Notes under the pieces: model-generated | Seen by the model: only the letters and a program-made list of their open reading frames with translations | Told to the model about the DNA's origin: nothing | Database searches by the model: none | Program-made: the position numbers and the translations under genes | Origin: Bacteroidota bacterium | GTDB taxonomy: Bacteria; Bacteroidota; Bacteroidia; Bacteroidales; VadinHA17 | Length of the DNA stretch: 12,995 nt | NCBI GenBank assembly: GCA_023430725.1 | Contig: JAEYZD010000119.1 | Span: 1-12,995, forward strand | Direction: 5' to 3' | Shown: one piece after another, positions 6,536 to 12,995 of the stretch | How the letters are laid out: each line of letters begins with the position of its first letter | Position numbering within the stretch: position 1 is the stretch's first letter

Positions 6536-6634
6536 GGCCCGCAGCCGGAAAGATTTTCCTCTCAGCCAGGCCCACAGCCGGAAATATTTTCTACCCAGCC
6601 AGGCCCACAGCCGGAAATATTTTCCACTCAGCGG
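6536..6634. repeat. 33-bp tandem repeat, three units, running into the rsmG stop
   Basis: Three contiguous units of 33 bases occupy 6536-6568, 6569-6601 and 6602-6634. Units 2 and 3 are nearly identical for their first 22 bases; unit 1 differs at a few positions. Each unit carries a near-palindromic core, GGAAATATTTTCC or a close variant, next to GGCCCACAGCC. The last unit extends over the rsmG stop codon (6628-6630). A start of a fourth copy (GGCAGCC) follows at 6635 inside rsmG. The core resembles the 5' end of rsmG itself. Confidence 0.85.
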
Positions 6635-7251
6635 GGCAGCCAGATTATCTTTTTAGTCACGAAGAAAGGTTCCTCAAAATATGTGCTGATTGACGTCACC
6701 TCTGCAGTTTTTCTGTAGGGGGCAAGCTCCTCCTCAAGATCGCCCCCCTTGAGGAGAATCCAGCCATTCTTCTTCACATTGAATGATTTTGACGCGACAA
6801 GGTGCCTGGTGAGCCTTATGAACTCAGCAGTCTCAGTCACAGCCCTCCCGATGATGAAGTCATAACTTCCCTTAAGGTTTTCGGAGCGGGCAACGATTGA
6901 CCGGACATTTGTCAGTCCGGTTTCAGAGACAATTGCATCAACCACCTTAATCTTTTTTGCGATTGAATCTACAAGTGTGAAGTGTACCTCAGGGAAGAGG
7001 ATTGCCAGCGGAATGCCGGGAAGGCCGCCTCCGGTTCCCACGTCAATTACCCTGGTCCCCGGGAGGAAGCTGATAAACCGTGCAATTGCCAGCGAGTGAT
7101 GCAGGTGATTCACCTCAAAGTTTTCGATATCCTTTCTGGAGACGACATTAATGCGCTCATTCCATTCCCGGTACAGGGCAGGCAGCATTTCAAACCGATG
7201 CCTCTGTACAGGGGAAACAGCCGGAAAGTATTTTTCGGCTAAAGTGGTCAA
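6628..7251 (-). CDS. rsmG: 16S rRNA (guanine-527-N7)-methyltransferase RsmG (GidB)
   Basis: This 207-residue SAM-dependent enzyme makes m7G527 in 16S rRNA, using assembled 30S or 16S rRNA as substrate; loss gives low-level streptomycin resistance in other bacteria. The SAM motif I, V-G-T-G-G-G-L-P-G-I-P-L-A-I, is at residues 71-84, preceded by V-I-D. L-V-D-S at 93-96 is followed by the basic K-K, and the later G-R-A-V motif is at 135-138. An upstream W-N-E-R-I-N-V-V-S segment (30-38) matches the family's N-terminal region. The start is the TTG at 7251, overlapping the sigma-factor stop as TTGA; the first in-frame ATG (codon 22) would remove an N-terminal helix the family needs. Expression is therefore probably coupled to the sigma gene. 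The 3' end is embedded in the 33-bp repeat. Confidence 0.93.
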   Translation of the reverse strand: MTTLAEKYFPAVSPVQRHRFEMLPALYREWNERINVVSRKDIENFEVNHLHHSLAIARFISFLPGTRVIDVGTGGGLPGIPLAILFPEVHFTLVDSIAKKIKVVDAIVSETGLTNVRSIVARSENLKGSYDFIIGRAVTETAEFIRLTRHLVASKSFNVKKNGWILLKGGDLEEELAPYRKTAEVTSISTYFEEPFFVTKKIIWLPR

Positions 7252-7847
7252 ATTCCGCTGGATTTGCTTTGGACCATATTCAGGATGAGCACTTTAGCCC
7301 TGAACAGCCTGGCTTTTACGGTGCCAATCGGAAGACTCAGTTCACTGGCTATCTCCTCGTAGGAGTAGTCCTCGAAGTAGCGGAGTTCGATAAGCCTGCG
7401 ATACCTGGGCTTGAGTGTCTTGACAATCCTGTTGAGCGAGGCAGCTGTCTCCCTGTTGATCATCAGCTCGTCAGGGGCAATCATGTCTGAGGCTACAGTA
7501 GCCTCTACCTCGTCCTCTTCGCCTTCGTCCTGATCGAACGGCCTGGGACTCTGGCTTTTGCGCCGCATGAAGTCGATGCAGTTGTTTGTCGCTATGCGGA
7601 AGAGCCATGTGCTGAAGGCGTGTGACGGGACGTATTTGGCAAGGTTATGAAAGGCCTTGCCGAATGCTTCGATTGTCAGGTCTTCAGCGTCGGAAGGATT
7701 GCTGATCATCCTGAGCATCACGTAGTAGACTGAGTCGCGGTATCTGTTGAGCAGCTCGGCGTAAGCCCTGCTGTCGCCGTTCAGGGCGCGTTCGATGACC
7801 TTGAGGTCATGCTGGGCCTTGTCAGATAGTCCGCTTTCTACTTCCAT
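7248..7847 (-). CDS. ECF-like sigma-70 family RNA polymerase sigma factor
   Basis: This 199-residue protein has a region 2 at residues ~28-98 (Y-R-D-S-V-Y-Y-V-M-L-R core binding; D-A-E-D-L-T-I-E-A-F-G-K-A-F; F-S-T-W-L-F-R-I-A-T-N-N-C-I-D-F-M-R-R-K) and a region 4 at ~135-190. In region 4, Y-S-Y-E-E-I-A-S-E-L-S-L-P-I-G-T-V-K-A-R-L-F-R-A is the DNA-binding helix-turn-helix. There is no region 3, placing it with group 4 (ECF) factors. The linker at ~104-117 is strikingly acidic (D-Q-D-E-G-E-E-D-E-V-E). No anti-sigma factor gene is next to it. It overlaps the glycosyltransferase by 10 bases upstream and rsmG by 4 bases downstream, so all three are probably one translationally coupled transcript. 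Regulon unknown. Confidence 0.92.
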   Translation of the reverse strand: MEVESGLSDKAQHDLKVIERALNGDSRAYAELLNRYRDSVYYVMLRMISNPSDAEDLTIEAFGKAFHNLAKYVPSHAFSTWLFRIATNNCIDFMRRKSQSPRPFDQDEGEEDEVEATVASDMIAPDELMINRETAASLNRIVKTLKPRYRRLIELRYFEDYSYEEIASELSLPIGTVKARLFRAKVLILNMVQSKSSGI

Positions 7848-8971
7848 GTATCCTTCTTCTTTCTCCTGGATGACAGGTAAAGGAATGCCGTTAAGAACGG
7901 CGCCAAGATATCAAAAAAGAGCGAAATATACCACAACTGACCTTCATTGAATGTGCCGGCGGCCTTTCGCAGAATCACCGCCCGCATGATGAACCGGGAG
8001 AGGGCCAGGAAGAGGACCACGGGCCAGGATGCAAGCATGATCAGCATGGTTATTGCCAGGCCGTACCATGTCACTCTTGAGAGTGGCTCGAGGATGAGCC
8101 TGAATTTGTCACCAGATCTGTAATAGTTGGAGGCTGTCAGGTGTCTGCGCTTCTGCTTGATCCATTCACCTGTGGTTTTGCTTGCCACGGAGAGGGTGAA
8201 TGACTCGTGGGAGAGCATCAGGCTGCAGTTGTCAGGGGTGCTGGTGCGGTTTACGAAAAGGTCATCATCGCCTGACATGATGTGATTGTGCGGGCCGAAG
8301 CCTCCGTTGGCGAAGAAGAAGCTCCGCCGGTAGGCAAGGTTGCGCCCGACACCCATATATGGTTTTCCTGCCATCGTCATCCCGAAGTACTGCATGGCAG
8401 TGAACATAGTCTCATAGCGAATGTAACTGTTCAGGAGACCTGCTTCCGGCATGTATGCCCCGTAACCGAGGATTATGTCGGTCTTCTCCCGTGAGGAGGC
8501 TGCTGCCACTTCGCGCAGCCAGGAGGCTGATGCCGGCTTGCAGTCGGCGTCAGTGAAGACAAGCAGGTCGTTTTTCGCAGCCTTGATGCCTATCAGCATT
8601 GCCAGCTTCTTGGTGTGGGTGAAGCCCGGATCCTTCTGTATCATGGATACCTTCAGGTGAGGGAACTGATTCATCAGTGAGCCCAGCACGTCAAATGTAT
8701 TGTCTTCGGAACAGTCATTAACCACAACCACCTCGAAGGAGGGGTAGTCCTGTTTCAGTACATCGGGCAGGAAGCGTGAGAGGTTCTCCGCCTCGTTGCG
8801 GGCGCAGATTATCACGGAAAGAGGAGGAAGGCCTGTCTGTGCGCCTGCCCCGGCCGGCTTCGCAAAGGCTGCCCTGCGATAGTATCCGAGCCAGTACCAT
8901 GCCTGGATGATAAGCATTGCAGTGAGCAGCGCAAGCAGGATAATATGCGTCGTATCAGTTGAAAGGATCAT
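7838..8971 (-). CDS. Family 2 glycosyltransferase, membrane-associated
   Basis: With the ATG at 8971 the protein has 377 residues; a TTG at 8995 would add eight residues but lies inside a promoter-like box. An N-terminal membrane helix (~3-25) precedes a GT-A domain: P-P-L-S-V-I-I-C-A-R-N-E-A-E opens it, V-V-V-N-D-C-S-E-D-N-T follows, F-T-D-A-D-C at ~139-144 is the metal-binding DxD, S-G-D-D-D-L-F at 233-239 supplies the catalytic acid, and Q-K-R-R-H at 273-277 sits where processive enzymes carry Q/RxxRW. Two or more C-terminal membrane segments follow (~300-325 and ~350-370). It probably transfers a sugar from a nucleotide donor to a lipid or glycan at the inner face of the membrane. The imperfect QxxRW motif leaves processivity open. 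Its 3' end overlaps the sigma gene by 10 bases. Confidence 0.87.
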   Translation of the reverse strand: MILSTDTTHIILLALLTAMLIIQAWYWLGYYRRAAFAKPAGAGAQTGLPPLSVIICARNEAENLSRFLPDVLKQDYPSFEVVVVNDCSEDNTFDVLGSLMNQFPHLKVSMIQKDPGFTHTKKLAMLIGIKAAKNDLLVFTDADCKPASASWLREVAAASSREKTDIILGYGAYMPEAGLLNSYIRYETMFTAMQYFGMTMAGKPYMGVGRNLAYRRSFFFANGGFGPHNHIMSGDDDLFVNRTSTPDNCSLMLSHESFTLSVASKTTGEWIKQKRRHLTASNYYRSGDKFRLILEPLSRVTWYGLAITMLIMLASWPVVLFLALSRFIMRAVILRKAAGTFNEGQLWYISLFFDILAPFLTAFLYLSSRRKKKDTWK

Positions 8972-8992
8972 GAGAAGTGATATTGTGCGCAG

Positions 8993-9000
8993 CAATATTA
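8993..9000 (-). promoter_or_regulatory. Weak -7-like box (TAATATTG) for the glycosyltransferase operon
   Basis: On the minus strand TAATATTG differs from TAnnTTTG at one base and lies 22 bases upstream of the ATG at 8971, a spacing close to that of the tgt box on the other strand. No -33 element is evident. The 154-base divergent gap also contains a short inverted repeat, TTGAAA/TTTCAA, at 9019-9036. Confidence 0.3.
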
Positions 9001-9097
9001 TAAAGAATTAAAAAACACTTGAAAGAATCTTTTCAACAATCAGGGATCACTTTTTTCAAATTGCCAACCGCCTGTTCAAAATCAGGTTGAGAAAGCT

Positions 9098-9105
9098 TAC
9101 TTTTG
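9098..9105 (+). promoter_or_regulatory. Candidate Bacteroidota -7 box (TACTTTTG) for tgt
   Basis: TACTTTTG matches TAnnTTTG exactly and lies 20 bases upstream of the tgt ATG at 9126, predicting a short leader of about 14 bases that includes AAAAGGAAG just before the start. It supports the ATG at 9126 over a TTG at 9087, which would fall upstream of the box. A -33 TTTG is not evident. Confidence 0.5.
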
Positions 9106-9125
9106 TGACCATCAGTAAAAGGAAG

Positions 9126-10253
9126 ATGTTCAGCCTGCAGAAGAAAGACGGAGCCACAGCGGCCAGGGCAGGTGTCCTGCGCACCGCTCACGGCGAGATA
9201 CAAACGCCTGTCTTCATGCCTGTTGGCACCGGCGCCACCGTCAAAGGTGTATTCCATCGTGATCTTAAGAGGGAGATCGATGCGCCTGTGATCCTTGCAA
9301 ACACCTATCATCTCTACCTGCGCCCCGGAACGGAAATCATCAAAAAGGCCGGCGGCGTGCACCGGTTCATGTCATGGGACCGGGCGGTGCTGACCGACAG
9401 CGGGGGTTACCAGGTTTTCTCCCTCGCCGCCAACAGGAAGCTGACGGAGGAAGGGGCGATATTCAGGTCACACATAGACGGCTCAAAGCATCTCTTCACC
9501 CCGGAGGGTGTCATTGACATACAACGGGTCATAGGGGCCGATATAATCATGGCTTTTGACGAATGCGCCCCTTATCCCTGTGATCACGCCTACGCGAAGA
9601 ATTCGATGGAACTTACCCACCGGTGGCTCGACAGATGCGTTGCACAGATGGGACGCACCGAACCCATCTACGGGACGGAGCAGATGCTCTTCCCGATAGT
9701 GCAGGGATCGGTTTACGGCGATCTCCGGAAAATATCAGCAGAGAAATGCGCCGCCAGCGGGATGCCTGGAAATGCAATCGGCGGTCTCTCGGTGGGCGAA
9801 CCCGCTGAACAGATGTACGAGATGATCGAAACAGTGAATGAGATCCTCCCTGAGGATAAGCCCAGGTATCTCATGGGGGTGGGTACGCCTGCGAACCTCC
9901 TCGAGGGCATTGCGCGGGGTATTGACATGTTCGACTGTGTCATGCCCACACGCAACGGACGCAACGGTATGATGTTCACAAGTGAGGGCACAATCAATAT
10001 AAGGAACCAGCGCTGGGCAGACGACTTCTCACCAATTGACGCAAGCTCTCACTCAGAGATAAGCAGGACATATTCAAAGGCATACCTGCGTCACCTGGTG
10101 ATCTCGGGAGAGATGCTCGGGGCACAGATAGCTACAATACACAACCTGGCATTTTATTTGAGCCTGGTCAGGGAAGCAAGGGCACGGATACTTGACGGTA
10201 CATTCGGACCATGGAAGGAAGAGACAGTTCGCAGAATATCAGAAAGGGTCTGA
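9126..10253 (+). CDS. tgt: tRNA-guanine transglycosylase (queuine tRNA-ribosyltransferase), zinc-ligand cysteines replaced
   Basis: This 375-residue enzyme exchanges guanine-34 of GUN-anticodon tRNAs for preQ1 on the way to queuosine. Visible motifs are T-P-V-F-M-P-V-G-T near the N-terminus, D-S-G-G-Y-Q-V-F-S (general acid/base Asp), A-F-D-E-C-A-P-Y-P (base recognition), I-G-G-L-S-V-G-E-P and F-D-C-V-M-P-T-R-N-G-R-N-G (nucleophilic Asp). The start at 9126 aligns with the family's usual N-terminus (M-F-S-L-Q-K-K-D-G). The structural zinc motif, normally C-x-C-x2-C plus a later His, reads here as S-S-H-S-E-I-S (codons at about 10053-10073): serines stand at all three Cys positions, while the His in T-I-H-N-L is kept. 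Either the metal site is lost in this lineage or it is built differently. The catalytic core is intact, so the enzyme is probably active. The gene overlaps the following permease by 43 bases. Confidence 0.93.
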   Translation: MFSLQKKDGATAARAGVLRTAHGEIQTPVFMPVGTGATVKGVFHRDLKREIDAPVILANTYHLYLRPGTEIIKKAGGVHRFMSWDRAVLTDSGGYQVFSLAANRKLTEEGAIFRSHIDGSKHLFTPEGVIDIQRVIGADIIMAFDECAPYPCDHAYAKNSMELTHRWLDRCVAQMGRTEPIYGTEQMLFPIVQGSVYGDLRKISAEKCAASGMPGNAIGGLSVGEPAEQMYEMIETVNEILPEDKPRYLMGVGTPANLLEGIARGIDMFDCVMPTRNGRNGMMFTSEGTINIRNQRWADDFSPIDASSHSEISRTYSKAYLRHLVISGEMLGAQIATIHNLAFYLSLVREARARILDGTFGPWKEETVRRISERV

Positions 10254-11350
10254 AGAAGCTTGCCCCGGGCATACTTGACTGGTACATCATCAGGCAGTTC
10301 CTCGGGACATTCGTCTTTTCACTTGTGCTCATACTGGGCATCGCGGTGATATTCGACTTCTCGGAAAAGATTGATGACTTCATCCAGAAACAGGCACCGC
10401 TGAAGGCAATTGTTTTCGATTATTACCTGAATTTCATCCCCTACTTCGCCACCCTGTTCGCCCCGATGTTCGTATTCATATCGGTGATCTTCTTCACTTC
10501 GCGGATGGCGGTAAACACCGAGATAATCGCCATGCTCAACAGCGGGATGAGCTTCAGGCGCCTGCTTCTGCCATATTTGATTTCCGCTGCCTTCATCGCT
10601 TTATGCGCATTTCTCCTTCAGAATTATGTCCTGCCTCATTCAAACATCGCGCGGCTCGATTTTGAGGAGAAATACTACAGGAGCTCCGATTTCAGACGCG
10701 TTAACGTCTCTTCGGTTCACAGGCAGGTGTACCCCAATGTCTACATTTACATGGAGCAGTACAACAAGATCTCGCAGAGCGGAAGAAATTTCAGCATGGA
10801 GAAATTCAACGACAAGGGGATGCTTGAGTCGAAGATGACCGCCAACATGATCAGGTGGGACACCACCACAAATAAATGGGGCGCATGGTGGTACTATATC
10901 AGGGAGACAGACAGCATTGGCGAACGGATAACCTCAGGGCGCAGGATTGACACTGTGCTGAACGTGGGACCTGACGACTTCACCCGGGCGCCGGAATTTG
11001 TACATACAATGACACGGCGCGAGCTGAAGGACTATATTGATGTGCTGAAGTCACAGGGCTCTGACGAGATAAAGCTCTACCTCAACGAGAAGCACCGGCG
11101 CAATTCATCGCCGTTTGCATTCTTCATCCTGACACTGATAGGGGTGTCGCTATCCTCGCGCAAGATCAAGGGAGGGATCGGCATGCAAATAGGTCTCGGA
11201 CTGATGCTCACATTCTCATACATACTGTTCATGCAGTTCTCCTCGCAATTCTCCCTGAAAGGAGACCTGAATCCGGCGCTGGCGATGTGGATTCCCAACA
11301 TAATATACACCTTCATTGCGGCAGGGGTCTACTACACCGCTCCGAAATAG
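10211..11350 (+). CDS. lptG: LptF/LptG family permease (YjgP/YjgQ), LPS export
   Basis: This 379-residue inner-membrane protein belongs to the permease family that, with LptB, extracts lipopolysaccharide and passes it to the LptC-LptA bridge. It has the six-helix layout: membrane segments at about 30-50, 72-98 and 117-137, a periplasmic beta-jellyroll region (~150-290), then three C-terminal segments at ~300-317, 325-345 and 353-375. The cytoplasmic loop N-T-E-I-I-A-M-L-N-S-G-M-S (102-114) is the LptB-coupling helix motif. L-D-W-Y-I-I-R-Q-F-L near residue 22 is the family's usual N-terminus. The ATG at 10211 lies inside tgt, giving a 43-base overlap. The first ~13 residues lack family similarity, and a CTG at 10250 overlapping the tgt stop is an alternative. 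Co-transcription with tgt is likely. LptG versus LptF cannot be settled with certainty. Confidence 0.85.
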   Translation: MEGRDSSQNIRKGLKKLAPGILDWYIIRQFLGTFVFSLVLILGIAVIFDFSEKIDDFIQKQAPLKAIVFDYYLNFIPYFATLFAPMFVFISVIFFTSRMAVNTEIIAMLNSGMSFRRLLLPYLISAAFIALCAFLLQNYVLPHSNIARLDFEEKYYRSSDFRRVNVSSVHRQVYPNVYIYMEQYNKISQSGRNFSMEKFNDKGMLESKMTANMIRWDTTTNKWGAWWYYIRETDSIGERITSGRRIDTVLNVGPDDFTRAPEFVHTMTRRELKDYIDVLKSQGSDEIKLYLNEKHRRNSSPFAFFILTLIGVSLSSRKIKGGIGMQIGLGLMLTFSYILFMQFSSQFSLKGDLNPALAMWIPNIIYTFIAAGVYYTAPK

Positions 11351-11443
11351 CACATTTCCGATCATATTGTGCATAATTGAATTTTGTATAAATTGCCGTG
11401 CTTTTTAAAAAGAGAGAAGAGACGGTAAAAAACAGGACTAATC

Positions 11444-12988
11444 ATGGCATTGGAAAAGAAGATACGCGAACTGAAGGAAAAGCGTGAAAAGATGCTCCTC
11501 GGAGGCGGGGAGGAGGCCATCGTGAAGCAGAAGGCGATGGGCAAGAACACTGCCCGTGAGCGCATTATGGCCATCCTTGATCCGGGCACATTCAACGAGT
11601 ACGACATGTTCGTTGAGCATGATGCGCGCGATTTCGGGATGGATAAAAAGAATCTGCCCAGTGACGGCGTGGTGATAGGCACCGGCACCGTTCACGGCAA
11701 CCCTGTGGCGATTTTTGCGCAGGATTTCACTGTTGCTGGGGGCTCGCTGGGGCTGATGCACTCGCGCAAGATCACAAAAATCATGGATCATGCCCTCCAG
11801 ATGAGAATACCCCTTATAGGTATCAATGACTCCGGCGGTGCACGCATCCAGGAGGGGGTCAATTCACTGGCGGGTTACGGTGAGATTTTCTTCAGGAATA
11901 CAATTTCAAGTGGTGTCATACCGCAGATCTCGGTGATACTGGGTCCCTGCGCCGGAGGAGCAGTCTATTCCCCGGCCCTGACCGATTTCGTGTTTGTAGT
12001 TGACAACATATCAAAGATGTTCATCACCGGTCCCGAGGTTATCAAGACGGTTCTCGGCGAGGAGATCTCCATGGAAGCTCTCGGTGGCGCCCGCGTTCAC
12101 TGCGAGACAACAGGCAACGCCCATTTCTTTGCCTCCTCCGAGGAGGAGTGTTTCAGCCAGATAAAGAGACTCATATCCTTCATTCCCAGGAATAACGAGA
12201 TCAAGGCCGCAGCAACTGAGCCGCAGCCGCCCGAGGCGGGTTATGACATTGAAAAGATTGTCCCGGGTGACCCGACGCTCCCCTACGATGTCCGCGAGGT
12301 GATCAGGGCCATAGCTGACAGCAGTGATTTCTTCGAGATACAGGAGATGTATGCCCGCAATATGGTCATCGGTTTCGGGCGCATGGGCGGCCGCACCGTC
12401 GGGTTCGTGGCCAACCAGCCGCTTGAGATGGCCGGCGTGCTCGACGTTGATTCGTCGGACAAGGCCGCACGGTTCATCAGGTACTGTGACGCGTTCAATA
12501 TCCCGCTTATCACCCTTGTTGACCTGCCGGGTTACCTGCCGGGTGTGGACCAGGAGCATGCCGGTGTGATCCGTCACGGCGCCAAGGTTCTTTACGCTTA
12601 CAGCGAAGCGACAGTTCCGAAACTGACGGTTATTCTGAGGAAGGCTTACGGCGGAGGCTACATCGCGATGAGTTCCCGTCACCTGCGTGCCGACTTCGTT
12701 TTTGCATGGCCCACGGCTGAGATAGCAGTGATGGGCCCGGAGGGGGCTGCAAACACCATCTTCCGAAAGGAGATAACCTCAGCCGCCAATCCTGATGAGA
12801 TGCGTCGCCAGAAGGTTGACGAGTACAGGGAGAAATTTGCAAATCCGTACGTTGCCGCATCCCGCGGGTATGTAGATGCGGTGATCGAGCCGTCTGAGAC
12901 ACGCAGGCTGTTGCTGCACGGGCTTGAGGTATCGGATAACAAGGTGATACAGATGCCCTGGAAGAAGCACGGGATTCCGCCTTTCTGA
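11444..12988 (+). CDS. Acyl-CoA carboxylase beta subunit / methylmalonyl-CoA decarboxylase alpha subunit (PccB/MmdA family)
   Basis: This 514-residue carboxyltransferase moves a carboxyl group between biotin on a partner carrier protein and an acyl-CoA, most likely propionyl/methylmalonyl-CoA. It has the double crotonase fold. The N-terminal half holds N-D-S-G-G-A-R-I-Q-E-G-V at ~128-139 and the first oxyanion loop G-P-C-A-G-G-A-V-Y-S-P-A at 167-178. The C-terminal half holds T-L-V-D-L-P-G-Y-L-P-G at ~357-367, the second oxyanion loop G-G-G-Y-I-A-M-S at 403-410, and A-W-P-T-A-E-I-A-V-M-G. The Asp in R-A-D-F-V-F fits the residue linked to propionyl-CoA preference in studied PccB enzymes. In Bacteroidota, homologues act in propionyl-CoA carboxylase or the sodium-pumping methylmalonyl-CoA decarboxylase; the biotin partners would probably lie downstream, outside the window. 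It follows lptG after a 93-base gap with no clear terminator or consensus promoter. Confidence 0.92.
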   Translation: MALEKKIRELKEKREKMLLGGGEEAIVKQKAMGKNTARERIMAILDPGTFNEYDMFVEHDARDFGMDKKNLPSDGVVIGTGTVHGNPVAIFAQDFTVAGGSLGLMHSRKITKIMDHALQMRIPLIGINDSGGARIQEGVNSLAGYGEIFFRNTISSGVIPQISVILGPCAGGAVYSPALTDFVFVVDNISKMFITGPEVIKTVLGEEISMEALGGARVHCETTGNAHFFASSEEECFSQIKRLISFIPRNNEIKAAATEPQPPEAGYDIEKIVPGDPTLPYDVREVIRAIADSSDFFEIQEMYARNMVIGFGRMGGRTVGFVANQPLEMAGVLDVDSSDKAARFIRYCDAFNIPLITLVDLPGYLPGVDQEHAGVIRHGAKVLYAYSEATVPKLTVILRKAYGGGYIAMSSRHLRADFVFAWPTAEIAVMGPEGAANTIFRKEITSAANPDEMRRQKVDEYREKFANPYVAASRGYVDAVIEPSETRRLLLHGLEVSDNKVIQMPWKKHGIPPF

Positions 12989-12995
12989 TCAGACC

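Noticed and set aside
6474..6656. Plus-strand 60-codon ORF with 11-residue repeats across the 33-bp tandem repeat
   Set aside because: It is made of the intergenic repeat, starts in a homopolymer-rich promoter region of rpmH, and overlaps the rsmG 3' end antisense. The repeats arise because 33 is a multiple of 3.
11350..11372. Terminator after the Lpt permease (GCACA/TGTGC)
   Set aside because: The stem is only 5 bp with a 13-base loop and no T run directly follows.
12011..12682. 223-codon minus-strand ORF
   Set aside because: Antisense shadow of the carboxyltransferase gene, which has clear motifs throughout.

Overview
The window looks like part of a Bacteroidota chromosome, probably order Bacteroidales or a close relative. 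The evidence is a secreted protein with a type IX secretion (T9SS) C-terminal sorting domain, futalosine-pathway menaquinone synthesis (mqnE), promoter-like TAnnTTTG boxes, and Bacteroidota-like forms of RluD, Tgt, RsmG and a stand-alone PASTA protein. Coding density is high and no gap between genes exceeds 300 bases. There are no rRNA or tRNA genes, CRISPR arrays, transposases or phage genes.

Layout. (1) Positions 3-605 (+) hold the 3' part of a TPM-domain membrane protein with a glycine-rich tail. (2) Positions 605-1154 hold a small four-helix-bundle (23S rRNA intervening-sequence-protein family) gene. It is bracketed by heptamer repeat arrays that are inverted copies of each other and that exactly fill the gap between two convergent stop codons. 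(3) Positions 1155-4965 (-) hold an apparent operon read PASTA protein, then T9SS cargo protein, then RluA-family pseudouridine synthase, with gaps of 2 and 8 bases and a TAnnTTTG box upstream. (4) Positions 5035-6144 (-) hold mqnE. (5) Positions 6187-6453 (-) hold rpmH with its own promoter box and intrinsic terminator. (6) Positions 6508-6634 hold an intergenic hairpin and a 33-bp tandem repeat. (7) Positions 6628-8971 (-) hold three overlapping genes: family 2 glycosyltransferase, ECF-like sigma factor and rsmG. (8) Positions 9098-11350 (+) hold a divergent pair, tgt and an LptF/LptG-type permease, overlapping by 43 bases. (9) Positions 11444-12988 (+) hold a biotin-dependent acyl-CoA carboxylase or decarboxylase carboxyltransferase subunit.

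Most genes are housekeeping: rRNA and tRNA modification (RluA family, RsmG, Tgt), ribosomal protein L34, menaquinone synthesis, envelope biogenesis (LptF/G, glycosyltransferase, PASTA) and propionate-type metabolism. I found no complete novel defence or mobile system. The items most worth a second look are the repeat-bracketed four-helix-bundle cassette, the 33-bp repeat that resembles the 5' end of the adjacent rsmG gene, and a Tgt in which all three zinc-ligand cysteines appear as serines.
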